From positions 1 through 64,000 of the forward strand of contig JANQMX010000096.1 in NCBI GenBank assembly GCA_028279885.1: 64,000 nucleotides of DNA, given 5' to 3'. The translations under genes and the position numbers were made by a program. The notes under the pieces are model-generated. The model was not told the DNA's origin, searched no databases, and was given only the letters and a program-made list of their open reading frames with translations. This DNA comes from Rhodovibrionaceae bacterium (GTDB lineage Bacteria; Pseudomonadota; Alphaproteobacteria; Kiloniellales; DSM-21159). Shown here one piece after another: positions 63,527 through 64,000 of this stretch. Within the stretch, counting starts at the first letter, position 1. Each line of letters starts with the position of its first letter.

Positions 63527-64000
63527 ATGGTGGAACTGGCACTGCCGGCGAACTCGAAGATCGGCGAGGGCAAGAGCTGGAACGGCAAGGCGCCGGCCAA
63601 GCGGCCGAAGACCTTCAAGGTCTATCGCTGGAACCCGGACGACGGCCGAAATCCGCAGGTCGACAGCTACACGCTGGACCTAGACGACTGCGGCCCGATG
63701 GTTCTCGACGCGCTTATCAAGATCAAGAACGAGGTCGACCCGACCCTGACCTTCCGGCGCTCCTGCCGCGAGGGGGTCTGCGGCTCCTGTGCCATGAACA
63801 TCGACGGCACCAACACACTGGCCTGCCTGAAGCCGATCGACGAGATCGACGGCGACGCTAAGATCTATCCTTTGCCGCACATGCCGGTGGTCAAGGACCT
63901 GGTGCCCGACTGCAGCCAGCTCTACGCCCAGTACGAGCTGATCGAACCCTGGCTCAAGTCGCGCACCCCGGCGCCCGAGCGGGAGCGTCTGCAGTCGCCG
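63527..64000 (+). CDS. sdhB: Succinate dehydrogenase iron-sulphur subunit, partial
   Basis: The 158 residues seen begin at ATG 63527 and run to the window edge. The [2Fe-2S] motif [22 protein letters not shown] is complete. The C-terminal part with the [4Fe-4S] and [3Fe-4S] cysteines lies beyond the window (full length is about 255-260). It carries electrons from FAD to the quinone site. Confidence 0.95.
   Translation, partial: MVELALPANSKIGEGKSWNGKAPAKRPKTFKVYRWNPDDGRNPQVDSYTLDLDDCGPMVLDALIKIKNEVDPTLTFRRSCREGVCGSCAMNIDGTNTLACLKPIDEIDGDAKIYPLPHMPVVKDLVPDCSQLYAQYELIEPWLKSRTPAPERERLQSP

Overview
The window is a high-GC chromosomal segment of an alphaproteobacterium. The gene content fits a Rhodospirillales/Kiloniellales-like marine or soil heterotroph, but this placement is inferred from gene content, not computed. 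Supporting features are the 180-kDa NAD-glutamate dehydrogenase, the ethylmalonyl-CoA pathway genes mcd/ccr/ecm, a Rhizobium-etli-type asparaginase, the sdhCDAB order and a TAXI-type TRAP transporter. I see no CRISPR array, rRNA operon or prophage. One tRNA-Gly(GCC) is present.

Layout. 1-160: the apparent end of an insertion sequence and a perfect 25-bp inverted repeat. 198-7161: NAD-GDH and an old-yellow-enzyme/Fe-S oxidoreductase. 7294-11437: a DUF3775 protein and a tungstate-type ABC system (tupBCA) convergent with an HTH/periplasmic-binding-domain regulator. 11555-14736: an SH3 protein, a DMT exporter with its MarR regulator, and a YcaQ-like protein. 14807-16394: an Rrf2/NsrR-like regulator with a group III truncated globin, two small membrane proteins and a DUF1971 protein, probably a nitric-oxide response operon. 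16420-17046: a toxin-antitoxin pair. 17061-21190: a TAXI-TRAP transporter with two small genes. 21451-26027: tRNA-Gly, an editing protein, a CnoX/LonN/Trm112/DUF971 run, and an M24 enzyme with DddP (DMSP lyase) residue spacing. 26609-36080: hemW, rdgB, rph, then hrcA-grpE and dnaK-dnaJ, with alkB and a small membrane gene between the two chaperone pairs. 36344-43268: the ethylmalonyl-CoA genes plus two metallophosphoesterases. 43713-46247: a Sel1 protein, an unrecognised three-gene operon and a TrmH-type methyltransferase. 46360-51223: asparaginase, quinone oxidoreductase, methyltransferase, an unknown protein and an agmatinase-family enzyme, followed by a 115-bp MITE-like element. 51365-53278: the glnK-amtB operon with a sigma-54-like promoter. 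53467-60681: a UbiH-family hydroxylase, a soluble PAS chemoreceptor, a 56-aa ORF, a methyltransferase, glutathione peroxidase, a Rieske oxygenase, DUF1289 and a DMT transporter. 60885-64000: sdhCDA and the first part of sdhB.

How the genes work together. Nitrogen handling is prominent: GDH, GlnK-AmtB, asparaginase and agmatinase. Central carbon is represented by succinate dehydrogenase and the ethylmalonyl-CoA pathway for C2 assimilation. Protein quality control is represented by HrcA, GrpE, DnaK, DnaJ, the CnoX-like chaperedoxin and LonN.

Most long intergenic gaps are filled by one family of dispersed GC-rich palindromic repeats, in seven clusters. The less ordinary signals are that repeat family, the MITE, the putative NO operon with its 36-aa gene, the DddP-like enzyme, the duplicated C-terminal tail shared by the TRAP permease and a small neighbour, and the unknown operon at 44531-45382. 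None of these proves a new system from sequence alone.
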